Positions 1-5,741 of a DNA stretch of 5,741 bases are shown here, one piece after another. The notes beneath the pieces were generated by a model. That model was not told the origin of the DNA and made no database searches. It worked only from the letters and a program-made list of their open reading frames with translations. A program made the position numbers and the translations under genes. How positions within the stretch are numbered: position 1 is the stretch's first letter; each line of letters opens with the position of its first letter. Location of the stretch: assembly GCA_026785815.1 (NCBI GenBank), contig JAJAZH010000221.1, positions 1 to 5,741 on the forward strand, in the 5' to 3' direction. This stretch comes from Ramlibacter sp. (lineage in GTDB: Bacteria > Pseudomonadota > Gammaproteobacteria > Burkholderiales > Burkholderiaceae_C).

Positions 1-764
1 AGACAGGCCGGATCAGCGCGCAACACCCGCCGCGCGAAATACTGGAAGGTCAGTTCGGTGATTTCCCGCTTCAGCAGGAAATCGCGCGACTCGCATGCGA
101 GGTCGATCTTGACCGGCCGGATGGTGCCCGCTGCCGACGCGTCCAACTGGATCCGCGCGGCCTGCTCCATCCAGAGCGCCAGCACCGCCGCCTCCGCCAC
201 CGTGGCACCTGCCGTCAGCAGCCCGTGGTTCGCAAGCAGCAGGGCCTTGTTGTTGCCCAGCGCGCCGGAGATGATCTCGCCCTCGTTGTCGCCGATCGGC
301 AGGCCCGGCCACTCCGGCAGGTAGGCGCAGTTCTCGGCGAACGGCGTTGCGTCCATGTGCGCCACCACCAGCGGCACACCGATCATCGACAGCGCCGAGA
401 TCGCCGGCGGATGGGTGTGGACGATGCACTGAACCGCAGGATGATTGCGATAGACCCAGATGTGAAAGCGGGTGGCCGGGTTGGGCATGGACACGCCATC
501 CAGCGCGCGCAGGTCGCCATCGGTCAGGATCAGGTTGTCTGGCGTTGCTTCATCGGCGCCGACGCCGAATTTCAACGTCCAGTAGGTATCGGGCTGCTCG
601 CCTCGTGCGGTGATCTGGCCGGCCAAGCCATTGCGCCAGTGCTGCTCCGCCGCCAGCATGCGGCAGGCGAGCACCAGTTGCTCCAGCAGCGAATAGCTTT
701 GCAGCTTGACCTTGTCGCGCAGTTCGCGGTCCAGGGCTTGGCGGATATCGACTCGGTCGTTCAT
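1..764 (-). CDS. Class II aldolase/adducin-family protein (3' end cut by the window edge)
   Basis: Reading from an ATG at 764, 254 codons are open to the left edge, with no stop inside the window. The start is supported by AGGAG at 776-772, seven bases upstream. The protein has the class II aldolase/adducin fold pattern: a helical N-terminus, a GLAGQITAR stretch at residues 46-54, an HTHPP metal motif (H116 and H118) and an NHGLL motif (H180). These three histidines match the zinc ligands of fuculose-1-phosphate aldolase. Where that enzyme has Ser-Ser-Glu (phosphate binding plus the catalytic acid), this protein has N95-P96-A97 in NPATRFH. The reaction therefore cannot be assigned: aldolase, decarboxylase, epimerase or another metal-dependent lyase are all possible. 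The C-terminus ARRVLRADPAC resembles the normal family end, so only a few residues are probably missing. It would be cytoplasmic, since no signal peptide is seen. It lies 116 bases behind the DUF1439 gene on the same strand. Confidence 0.9.
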   Translation of the reverse strand, partial: MNDRVDIRQALDRELRDKVKLQSYSLLEQLVLACRMLAAEQHWRNGLAGQITARGEQPDTYWTLKFGVGADEATPDNLILTDGDLRALDGVSMPNPATRFHIWVYRNHPAVQCIVHTHPPAISALSMIGVPLVVAHMDATPFAENCAYLPEWPGLPIGDNEGEIISGALGNNKALLLANHGLLTAGATVAEAAVLALWMEQAARIQLDASAAGTIRPVKIDLACESRDFLLKREITELTFQYFARRVLRADPAC

Positions 765-805
765 GGGGACACTCCTGGACAGCGCAAGGCTGCGCGCAAC
801 AAGAC

Positions 806-823
806 CGGTCATTGTCGGTCATT
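806..823. repeat. 8-base direct repeat upstream of the aldolase gene
   Basis: CGGTCATT occurs at 806-813 and again at 816-823, so the copies are 10 bases apart, close to one helical turn. The first copy overlaps the palindrome GACCGGTC at 803-810. On the coding strand this lies 42-59 bases before the aldolase ATG, where an operator or activator site could sit. No convincing -35/-10 pair was found around it. A short hairpin (GCGCA AGGC TGCGC, 782-795) follows between it and the ribosome binding site, with no T-run, so it is not an intrinsic terminator. A regulatory role is only a guess. Confidence 0.3.
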
Positions 824-880
824 CGCTGCCATCCGGGTCGTTCGCGGCGCACAACAGCAGCGCAGCTCCGATCGTCCTGC

Positions 881-1450
881 TCACCTCGCCAGCTTGGGCG
901 CAAAGCCGATCACCAAGCCGTCCGGCGTCACGGTGACGGTGTCCGGTTCCAGCCCCAGGCCATCGGCCAGCGCCAGGTCGGCCGGACGCAGCCGGTGCAG
1001 CACGATCTCCCCGAAGACCTGCTGGGCCAGCACCGGCCCGATGCCATCGAGCAATTCAGGATAGGGCGCGGGCAGGCCCGAAACGCGCAGCGACCGCACC
1101 CGCAGTCCGCGCGCCCGAACGGTCTGGTCGCTGCGTTCGTACCGCAGCGCGAAGTCGAGATCGAACTCGCCGGTGGCAGGCCGCTCCAGGCCGGGCCCGG
1201 CCGCCACCACGACCATGTCGGTGGCGACGCGGTTGGCGTCCGGCAACAGTTGCAACACCGGCGTGCGCACCGTCAGCTGCAGCAGCCCGCCGAGTCGCAA
1301 CCGCATCGGGAACCGCTGGGCCACGGCTTCCTGCAACACTGCTGCGGAAATCGCGTAGCGGGGCTGGGCCAGCGCGCCGTGTCCGGCCGGCAGCAGCCAG
1401 GCCGCAGCCGCAGCGATCACGGTCCGTGTCAGCAGCAGTCTTCGCTTCAT
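881..1450 (-). CDS. DUF1439 domain-containing exported protein
   Basis: This encodes 189 residues from the ATG at 1450 to the TGA at 883-881. A TGA at 1462-1460 closes the frame just upstream, so no earlier start is possible. The N-terminus MKRRLLLTRT followed by an alanine/leucine-rich segment is a signal peptide, with a likely cut after ALA at residue 28. The paired arginines make Tat export conceivable, but Sec is the default. There is no lipobox cysteine, unlike the E. coli family member YceB, which is a lipoprotein, so a soluble periplasmic protein is expected. The mature part has the pattern I recall for betaproteobacterial DUF1439 proteins: YAISAAVLQEAVAQRFP near the start, a beta-rich middle, LHRLRPADLAL at 151-161, and TVTPDGLVIGFAPK at the end. 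Molecular function is not established for the family; lipid-binding (TULIP-like) relatives have been suggested. It starts 17 bases after the permease stop without a clear Shine-Dalgarno sequence, which suggests co-transcription and perhaps translational coupling. Confidence 0.8.
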   Translation of the reverse strand: MKRRLLLTRTVIAAAAAWLLPAGHGALAQPRYAISAAVLQEAVAQRFPMRLRLGGLLQLTVRTPVLQLLPDANRVATDMVVVAAGPGLERPATGEFDLDFALRYERSDQTVRARGLRVRSLRVSGLPAPYPELLDGIGPVLAQQVFGEIVLHRLRPADLALADGLGLEPDTVTVTPDGLVIGFAPKLAR

Positions 1451-1467
1451 CGGAGGCGGTCACGGTG

Positions 1468-2358
1468 TCAGCGCTGCCGGGGATCGAGCGCGTCGCGCAG
1501 GCCGTCGCCCAGCAAGTTGAACGACAACACCAGCAGAAAGATCGACACGCCGGGGCTGATCGCCATCCAGGGCGAATTGTCGATGTAGTTCTTGGCGGTA
1601 TTGAGCATGCTGCCCCAGCTCGGCGCCGGCGGTTGCTGGCCGAGGCCGAGGAACGACAGGCTGGCTTCGGCGATCACTGCCGCCGCAATGGCGAGCGTGG
1701 CCTGCACGATCAGCGGCGCCGTGATGTTCGGCAGGATGTGGCGCAGCGCGATCCGCAGCGGCGAATTGCCAACTGCCCGGGCAGCTTCGACATAGTCTTC
1801 CACTTTCACGCTCAGCACCTGGCCGCGCGCGAGCCGCACGAAGATCGGCGCGGCGGAAATGCCGATGGCGATCATCGCGTTGGTGAGACTGGGCCCGAGG
1901 AAGGCGGCCAGCGCGATCGCCAGGATCAGGAACGGGCAGGCCAGGAAGGCATCGGTAATGCGCGAAATGATGGCGTCGACGGCGCCGCCGAGAAAGCCCG
2001 CCGCCATGCCGAGCGGCACCCCGATCAACAGCGAGATCGAGACCGAGACCACGCCAGCCAGCAGCGAGGCACGGGTGCCCCAGATCACGCGCGACAGCAC
2101 GTCGCGGCCGATCTCGTCGGTGCCGAACCAGTATTGCGCGCTCGGCGCCTTGCGGATCGCCGCCCAGCTGGCGGCAATCGGATCGTGCGGCGCAATCCAG
2201 GGCGCGAACACTGCCAGGATGATGAACGCAACCACGACCGCCAGGCCGACCAGCGCGCCCTTGCGACGCCGCAGCCGCAGCCAGACGCGGCGCCACGGAC
2301 CGGCTTCGCGCACCGCAGCCGGTGCGGCCATTGGTTTGGATTCGAGAACAGCAGCCAT
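1468..2358 (-). CDS. ABC transporter permease, DppC/GsiD type
   Basis: This is a 296-residue inner-membrane permease, the usual length for the DppC/OppC/GsiD family, and would form half of the importer channel with the neighbouring DppB-type protein. A cytoplasmic N-terminus rich in Arg and Lys (about residues 18-34) precedes the first membrane helix (about 35-55). Family hallmarks are FGTDEIGRDVLSRVIWG at 78-94, the EAA loop that docks on the ATPase (DYVEAARAVG with HILPN, about 188-211), SLSFLGLGQQPPAPSWG at 233-249, and NLLGDGLRDALDPR near the C-terminus. The last two are very like E. coli GsiD. The ATG at 2358 comes five bases after the dppB-type stop, with a weak GAGG 11 bases upstream, so coupled translation is likely. 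The open frame runs on upstream across the other permease gene, but out of that gene's frame, so there is no fusion. M10 is a possible but less likely start. Ligand unknown. Confidence 0.95.
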   Translation of the reverse strand: MAAVLESKPMAAPAAVREAGPWRRVWLRLRRRKGALVGLAVVVAFIILAVFAPWIAPHDPIAASWAAIRKAPSAQYWFGTDEIGRDVLSRVIWGTRASLLAGVVSVSISLLIGVPLGMAAGFLGGAVDAIISRITDAFLACPFLILAIALAAFLGPSLTNAMIAIGISAAPIFVRLARGQVLSVKVEDYVEAARAVGNSPLRIALRHILPNITAPLIVQATLAIAAAVIAEASLSFLGLGQQPPAPSWGSMLNTAKNYIDNSPWMAISPGVSIFLLVLSFNLLGDGLRDALDPRQR

Positions 2359-2363
2359 GGCGA

Positions 2364-3305
2364 TCAGTGCCTCAAGCGCGGGTTGACCAGAAAATAGGCC
2401 AGGTCCGCCAGCAGGTTCAGCGTCATGTAGGCAGTGGCCGTGACCAGCACCACGCCCTGCACCACCAGGTAATCGCGATTGAAGACCGAGTCGACGATCA
2501 GCTTGCCGAAACCGGGGATGGTGAACACCTGCTCGGTCAGCACCGCGCCCGACAGCAGCGTGCCCAGTTCCAGCGCACCGAGTGTGATGATCGGTGTCAG
2601 CGCGTTGCGCAGCGCATGCTTGATCACCACGGTGCGCTCGTCCAGGCCCTTGGCCCGGGCGGTGCGCACGTAATCGGCCGACAGCACCTGCAGCATCGCG
2701 CTGCGGGTGTGGCGCATCAGCACCGCGGCGATCGCATTGCCCAGCACGAAGGCCGGCATGATCATCGCCTTCAAGTTCGCGCCCAGATCCTCGAACGGGC
2801 TGACATAGCCCGAGGCCGGCAGCCAGCCCAATTGCACCGAGAACAGCATGATCAGCAGGATGCCGAGCCAGAAGTTCGGTGTCGACAGGCCCCAGAGCGC
2901 GAACGCATTGGCCAGGTAATCCCACACGCCGCCGCGCCCGACCGCCGACACGATGCCGGCCGGAATGCCGATCAGCAGCGCGATGACCATCGCCAGCACC
3001 GCCAGCTCGATGGTGACCGGCAGCTTCTGCGCGATCAGCTGCAGCACCGGCTGCTGCGTGCGCACCGATTCGCCCAGGTCGCCCTTCACCACGCCGCCGA
3101 CCCAGTAGGCGTAGCGGATCGGCAGCGGCTCGTCCAGGTGCAGCTTCTTGGTCAGGTAAGCCACCACCGTCGGGTCCTGCTCTTCGCCGGCCAGGATCTT
3201 GGCCGGGTCGCCGGGCAGCAACTGCTGCAGCCCGAAGATCAGCATCGACACCAGCACCAGCGTGGGCGCCAGCGAGGCAAGGCGGCGAATGAGGTACTCG
3301 AGCAT
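2364..3305 (-). CDS. ABC transporter permease, DppB/GsiC type
   Basis: This is a 313-residue inner-membrane permease, close in length to E. coli GsiC and slightly shorter than DppB. It opens with the classic MLEYLIRRLASLAPTL helix, followed by LLPGDPAKILAG (29-40) and KLHLDEPLPIRY (54-65), the conserved first periplasmic region of the family. Further hydrophobic segments lie at about 97-120, 133-158, 181-197, 237-258 and 281-305. The EAA loop that contacts the ATPase is DYVRTARAKGLDER with KHALRNALTPII (about 211-240). EQVFTIPGFGKLIVDSV (258-274) is another family signature. The ATG at 3305 is well supported by GGAGG six bases upstream. The gene follows the binding-protein gene across a repeat-filled gap and is almost joined to the next permease (5 bases). 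The resemblance to GsiC includes the GDPA and DEPL region, but the substrate (dipeptide, glutathione, nickel, opine or other) cannot be decided from a permease. Confidence 0.95.
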   Translation of the reverse strand: MLEYLIRRLASLAPTLVLVSMLIFGLQQLLPGDPAKILAGEEQDPTVVAYLTKKLHLDEPLPIRYAYWVGGVVKGDLGESVRTQQPVLQLIAQKLPVTIELAVLAMVIALLIGIPAGIVSAVGRGGVWDYLANAFALWGLSTPNFWLGILLIMLFSVQLGWLPASGYVSPFEDLGANLKAMIMPAFVLGNAIAAVLMRHTRSAMLQVLSADYVRTARAKGLDERTVVIKHALRNALTPIITLGALELGTLLSGAVLTEQVFTIPGFGKLIVDSVFNRDYLVVQGVVLVTATAYMTLNLLADLAYFLVNPRLRH

Positions 3306-3311
3306 GGAAGG

Positions 3312-3316
3312 CCTCC
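3312..3316 (-). promoter_or_regulatory. Ribosome binding site of the DppB-type permease, touching a repeat
   Basis: GGAGG on the minus strand lies six bases before the permease ATG at 3305 and fixes that start. Its first base is also the outer base of the nearest hairpin unit (3316-3337), so the repeat array runs right up to the site and could affect how easily ribosomes reach it. Confidence 0.75.
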
Positions 3317-3476
3317 GTCACCCCCGCGCAGGTGACGCTAGCGTCATCCCCGCGCGGGCGGGGACCCAGAGCTCCCCTCTTGAACGCCCTGGATTCCCGC
3401 CTGAGCGGGAATGACGGTGTGGATTGCGGCTTCCACGCGTATGACGCAGCGTTCTCCCGCGTCCGCGGGAATGACG
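3316..3476. repeat. Cluster of four REP-like hairpin units between the binding protein and permease genes
   Basis: Four related palindromic units fill most of the 182-base gap. Unit 1 (3316-3337) is CGTCACC, an 8-base loop, then GGTGACG. Unit 2 (3342-3367) has the stem TCCCCGC/GCGGGGA with a 4-base loop. Unit 3 (3391-3416) has the stem ATTCCCGC/GCGGGAAT with loop CTGA and ends in ATGACG. Unit 4 (3450-3476) has the stem TCCCGC/GCGGGA with loop GTCC and also ends in ATGACG. Read on the minus strand, units 4 and 3 both begin with CGTCATTCCCGC, 60 bases apart; units 1 and 2 point the other way, 26 bases apart. A further ATGACG at 3441-3446 may be a decayed fragment. Elements of this kind are dispersed in many proteobacterial genomes. 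None is followed by a T-run in the direction of transcription, so they are not standard terminators. Between a binding protein and its permeases they may protect the upstream mRNA or reduce read-through, as REP sequences do between malE and malF. Confidence 0.85.
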
Positions 3477-3487
3477 AAGGGTTTTCA

Positions 3488-5008
3488 TCACGGTGCCATT
3501 TTCAGGCCGCTGACGCGCAGCAACCCGTCGGGCACGTTGCGCACGCCGGACAGTTTCGCGTTGTAGGCCCACAGCCAGTTGCGGTGGTATAGGTAGACGA
3601 TCGGGCGCTCCTTGATGATCTGGGCAGCGACCTTCTCGAACACCTTCTTGCGCTCGACCGGATCGCGCAGGGCCCGCGACTGGTTCAGCAGCGCGTCAGT
3701 CTCGGCGCTGCAGTAGCCGGAATAATTCAACGGCTGCTTGCAGCCGTGAAAGCTGAACAGGTTGCCGTCCGGGTCGGCGCGGCCGCTCCAGGCCAGCACA
3801 TAGGCCTCGAAGTCGCCCTTGTCGGCCATGTTCAGCGAGGTCGCGAATTCGGCGGCCTGGATCTTGACGTCGAAGCCGGCTTCGCGCGCCATCGCCTGGA
3901 TCACCAGTGCCAGCCGGGTGGCGTCGGACGTGGTGGGCGTGACCAGCGTGAAGCTGGGGTTGGTCACGCCGGCTTCTTTCAGCAGCGCCTTGGCCTTGGC
4001 GATGTCGCGCTTGGGCACGGGCACGCTCTTGGCGTAGTAACTGTTGGTGGGCGAGACCCACTGGTTGCCGACCGTCGCCTCGTTGTCCATCACCACCTGC
4101 ACCAGCCCCTGGCGGTCCAGCGACAGCTCGAAAGCCTCGCGCACCCGGGCGTCGCGGCCCAGCGGATTCTTCTTGGCCTGCTCGCTCTTGGCGATGTTGA
4201 TTGTGACGCCCTGGTAGCCGATCTCGGTGATGCGCGAGGTCTTGAGCTTCTTGTCGGCCAGCAGCTTTTCCATGTCGCTGGAGGCCACCCGCTCGATGAA
4301 GTCGAGCTGGCCCGACTTCAGGTTCGCCAGCCGCACCGTCGCGTCCGGGATCGGCGTGTAGATCACCTTGTCGAAGTGGATCGCGCCCTTGTTCCAGTAG
4401 TTCTGGTAGCGCTCGAACACCATCCGGTCCTGCGCCACGCGTTCGACGAACTTGAACGGGCCGGAGCAGACCGGGCTGATTCCGAACTTGTCGCCGGCCG
4501 CCTGCGCTGCCTTAGGCGAAACCATCATCCCGGCGCGGTCTGCCAGCTGCGCGAGCAAGGGCGAAAACGGCGCCGACAGGTTGATCCGCACGGTCGAAGG
4601 GTCGACCACGTCGACCGTCGCCACCGGAGCCAGCTCGCCGCGCCGGTTGGAGCCCGGCATCGTCTTGTGACGCTCGATGTTGAACTTCACCGCCGCGGCG
4701 TCGAATTTCTCGCCGTCGTGGAAGGTGACGCCCTGGCGAAGCTTCAGGGTCAGGACCTTGCTGTCGGCCGACCATTCATAGCCGGTGGCCAGCTGCGGAA
4801 TGATGGTGAGCTTTTCGTCGACGTCCAGCAGCTTGTCGCACAGCGCGGCGAACACCACCCGCCCGACGAAGGTCCGGGCCAGGGTCGGGTCCAGCACGTC
4901 GGGGTCCTCGGCCAGGCCGACGCGCAGGGTCTGCGCCTGCGCCGCCAGCGCGGTCAGGCCGAGCAGCAGCGGCAGCAGGATCGTTCGTTTGCCGGGTTTG
5001 AATTGCAT
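3488..5008 (-). CDS. Periplasmic solute-binding protein of an ABC importer, family 5 (SBP_bac_5)
   Basis: This is a 506-residue binding protein that would capture the ligand in the periplasm and deliver it to the permeases encoded next. The N-terminus has three basic residues, a leucine-rich core, and a likely signal-peptidase site after AQA at residue 25; there is no lipobox cysteine, so it should be soluble. The mature protein starts TLRVGLAEDPDVLDPT, typical of the peptide/nickel/opine family. LRQGVTFHDGEKFDAAAVKF (89-108) is the family signature. CSGPFKF (181-187) and AFELSLDRQGLVQVVMD (292-308) are further conserved blocks, and WSGRADPDGN (407-416) lies in the second lobe near the ligand cleft. 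C423 and C433 (FHGCKQPLNYSGYC) are close enough to form a disulfide. The start at 5008 has GGAGA seven bases upstream. Length is normal. Ligand identity is open: dipeptides, glutathione and non-peptide ligands all occur in this group, so no gene symbol is given. Confidence 0.95.
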   Translation of the reverse strand: MQFKPGKRTILLPLLLGLTALAAQAQTLRVGLAEDPDVLDPTLARTFVGRVVFAALCDKLLDVDEKLTIIPQLATGYEWSADSKVLTLKLRQGVTFHDGEKFDAAAVKFNIERHKTMPGSNRRGELAPVATVDVVDPSTVRINLSAPFSPLLAQLADRAGMMVSPKAAQAAGDKFGISPVCSGPFKFVERVAQDRMVFERYQNYWNKGAIHFDKVIYTPIPDATVRLANLKSGQLDFIERVASSDMEKLLADKKLKTSRITEIGYQGVTINIAKSEQAKKNPLGRDARVREAFELSLDRQGLVQVVMDNEATVGNQWVSPTNSYYAKSVPVPKRDIAKAKALLKEAGVTNPSFTLVTPTTSDATRLALVIQAMAREAGFDVKIQAAEFATSLNMADKGDFEAYVLAWSGRADPDGNLFSFHGCKQPLNYSGYCSAETDALLNQSRALRDPVERKKVFEKVAAQIIKERPIVYLYHRNWLWAYNAKLSGVRNVPDGLLRVSGLKMAP

Positions 5009-5032
5009 TGCGATTTCTCCGTGAAGTTTGGA

Positions 5033-5080
5033 ATGGCGATGGATATGGCGAAGGATATGGCGAAGGAAATGGTGACGGTC
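5033..5080. repeat. 12-base tandem repeat in the leader of the binding-protein gene
   Basis: Four consecutive 12-base units fill the gap between the ATPase stop and the binding-protein ribosome binding site: ATGGCGATGGAT (5033-5044), ATGGCGAAGGAT (5045-5056), ATGGCGAAGGAA (5057-5068) and a decayed ATGGTGACGGTC (5069-5080). Neighbouring good copies differ at one position. On the transcribed strand this gives a C/T-rich leader with no obvious folding, ending 12 bases before the GGAGA site at 5020-5016. The array ends exactly at the ATPase stop codon. It is probably slipped-strand expansion; any effect on expression is unknown. Confidence 0.8.
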
Positions 5081-5638
<558 letters not shown>

Positions 5639-5741
5639 GGGGGGGCCCCCCCCCGGGGCGGCGCGGCACCGGGGCGGGGCCGCCGGGGGTTTGGGGGGGG
5701 GGGGGGGGGCGGGGGGCGGCGGGGGGGCGCCCCGGGGGGGG
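5639..5741. other. Probable low-quality contig end made of G and C homopolymers
   Basis: These 103 bases contain one A and three T. They include a run of 17 G (5693-5709), 9 C (5646-5654), and several G runs of 6 to 8 up to the last base. The ATPase reading frame should continue here with the residues before Walker B and the LSGGQ signature, but the translation is only proline, glycine, arginine and alanine. GCCGCCGG at 5679-5686 lies within one base of where the Ser-Gly-Gly codons of LSGGQ would be expected, which suggests a real sequence blurred by miscalled bases. Poly-G on the outward-reading strand is what dark cycles give in two-colour sequencing chemistry. Confidence 0.8.

Noticed and set aside
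1056..1463. Alternative GTG start at 1463 ahead of the DUF1439 gene
   Set aside because: It is in a different frame and gives an Ala/Arg-rich peptide without a signal sequence; the ATG at 1450 gives a clear signal peptide and family match.
225..1588. Plus-strand reading frames opposite the aldolase and DUF1439 genes (225-1064 and 812-1588)
   Set aside because: Same low-complexity antisense composition, and no family similarity I can recognise. The minus-strand genes explain the sequence fully.
2359..3321. Apparent fusion of both permeases, because the dppC-type frame stays open across the dppB-type gene
   Set aside because: In that region the frame is not the permease frame and encodes Ala/Gly/Arg-rich nonsense. 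The dppB-type gene has its own start, ribosome site and stop.
1426..3335. Long plus-strand reading frames opposite the permease genes (1426-2397 and 2322-3335)
   Set aside because: Their translations are rich in Arg, Gln, His and Ala with no recognisable domains, and they lie opposite two clear permease genes. They are typical antisense frames of GC-rich coding DNA.
3316..3476. CRISPR array
   Set aside because: The units are imperfect, occur in both orientations and at uneven spacing, with no constant repeat or similar-sized spacers, and no cas genes nearby.
3391..3476. Intrinsic transcription terminator after the binding-protein gene
   Set aside because: The stems are stable, but none is followed by a T-run on the minus strand, and the permeases continue in the same direction.
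3318..3592. Short reading frames over the repeat cluster on both strands
   Set aside because: Their peptides (such as WVPARAGMT) are translations of the REP-like units and recur wherever such repeats occur; they are not genes.

Overview
The window is a GC-rich piece of a bacterial chromosome in which every convincing gene lies on the minus strand, so transcription runs from right to left. Codon use, the Burkholderiales-like look of the solute-binding protein and the DUF1439 protein, and short hairpin repeats built on CGTCATTCCCGC suggest a Betaproteobacterium, probably order Burkholderiales. That placement rests on recalled family resemblance, not on a search.

In transcription order the layout is: the 3' part of a DppF/OppF-type ABC ATPase (5081-5638); a 72-base gap holding a 12-base tandem repeat; a periplasmic family-5 solute-binding protein (3488-5008); a 182-base gap filled by at least four REP-like hairpin units; a DppB/GsiC-type permease (2364-3305); a DppC/GsiD-type permease (1468-2358); a small exported DUF1439 protein (881-1450); a 116-base gap with a short direct repeat; and a class II aldolase/adducin-family protein (764 to the left edge, lacking only its last residues). 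No stretch longer than 300 bases is without a gene.

The four transporter genes would form one peptide/nickel/opine-type importer. The binding protein captures the ligand in the periplasm, the two permeases form the channel, and the ATPase, probably with a second one encoded upstream of the window, powers import. The ligand cannot be read from the sequence. The DUF1439 protein follows the second permease by 17 bases and is probably co-transcribed. The aldolase may be part of the same unit or have its own promoter.

The last 103 bases (5639-5741) are almost pure G and C in long homopolymers and replace the expected ATPase sequence. They look like a low-quality contig end, not biology. I found no previously undescribed system. 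The points most worth a second look are the REP-like array between the binding protein and the permeases, the tandem repeat ahead of the binding protein, and the aldolase-family protein that keeps its metal ligands but lacks the usual catalytic glutamate.
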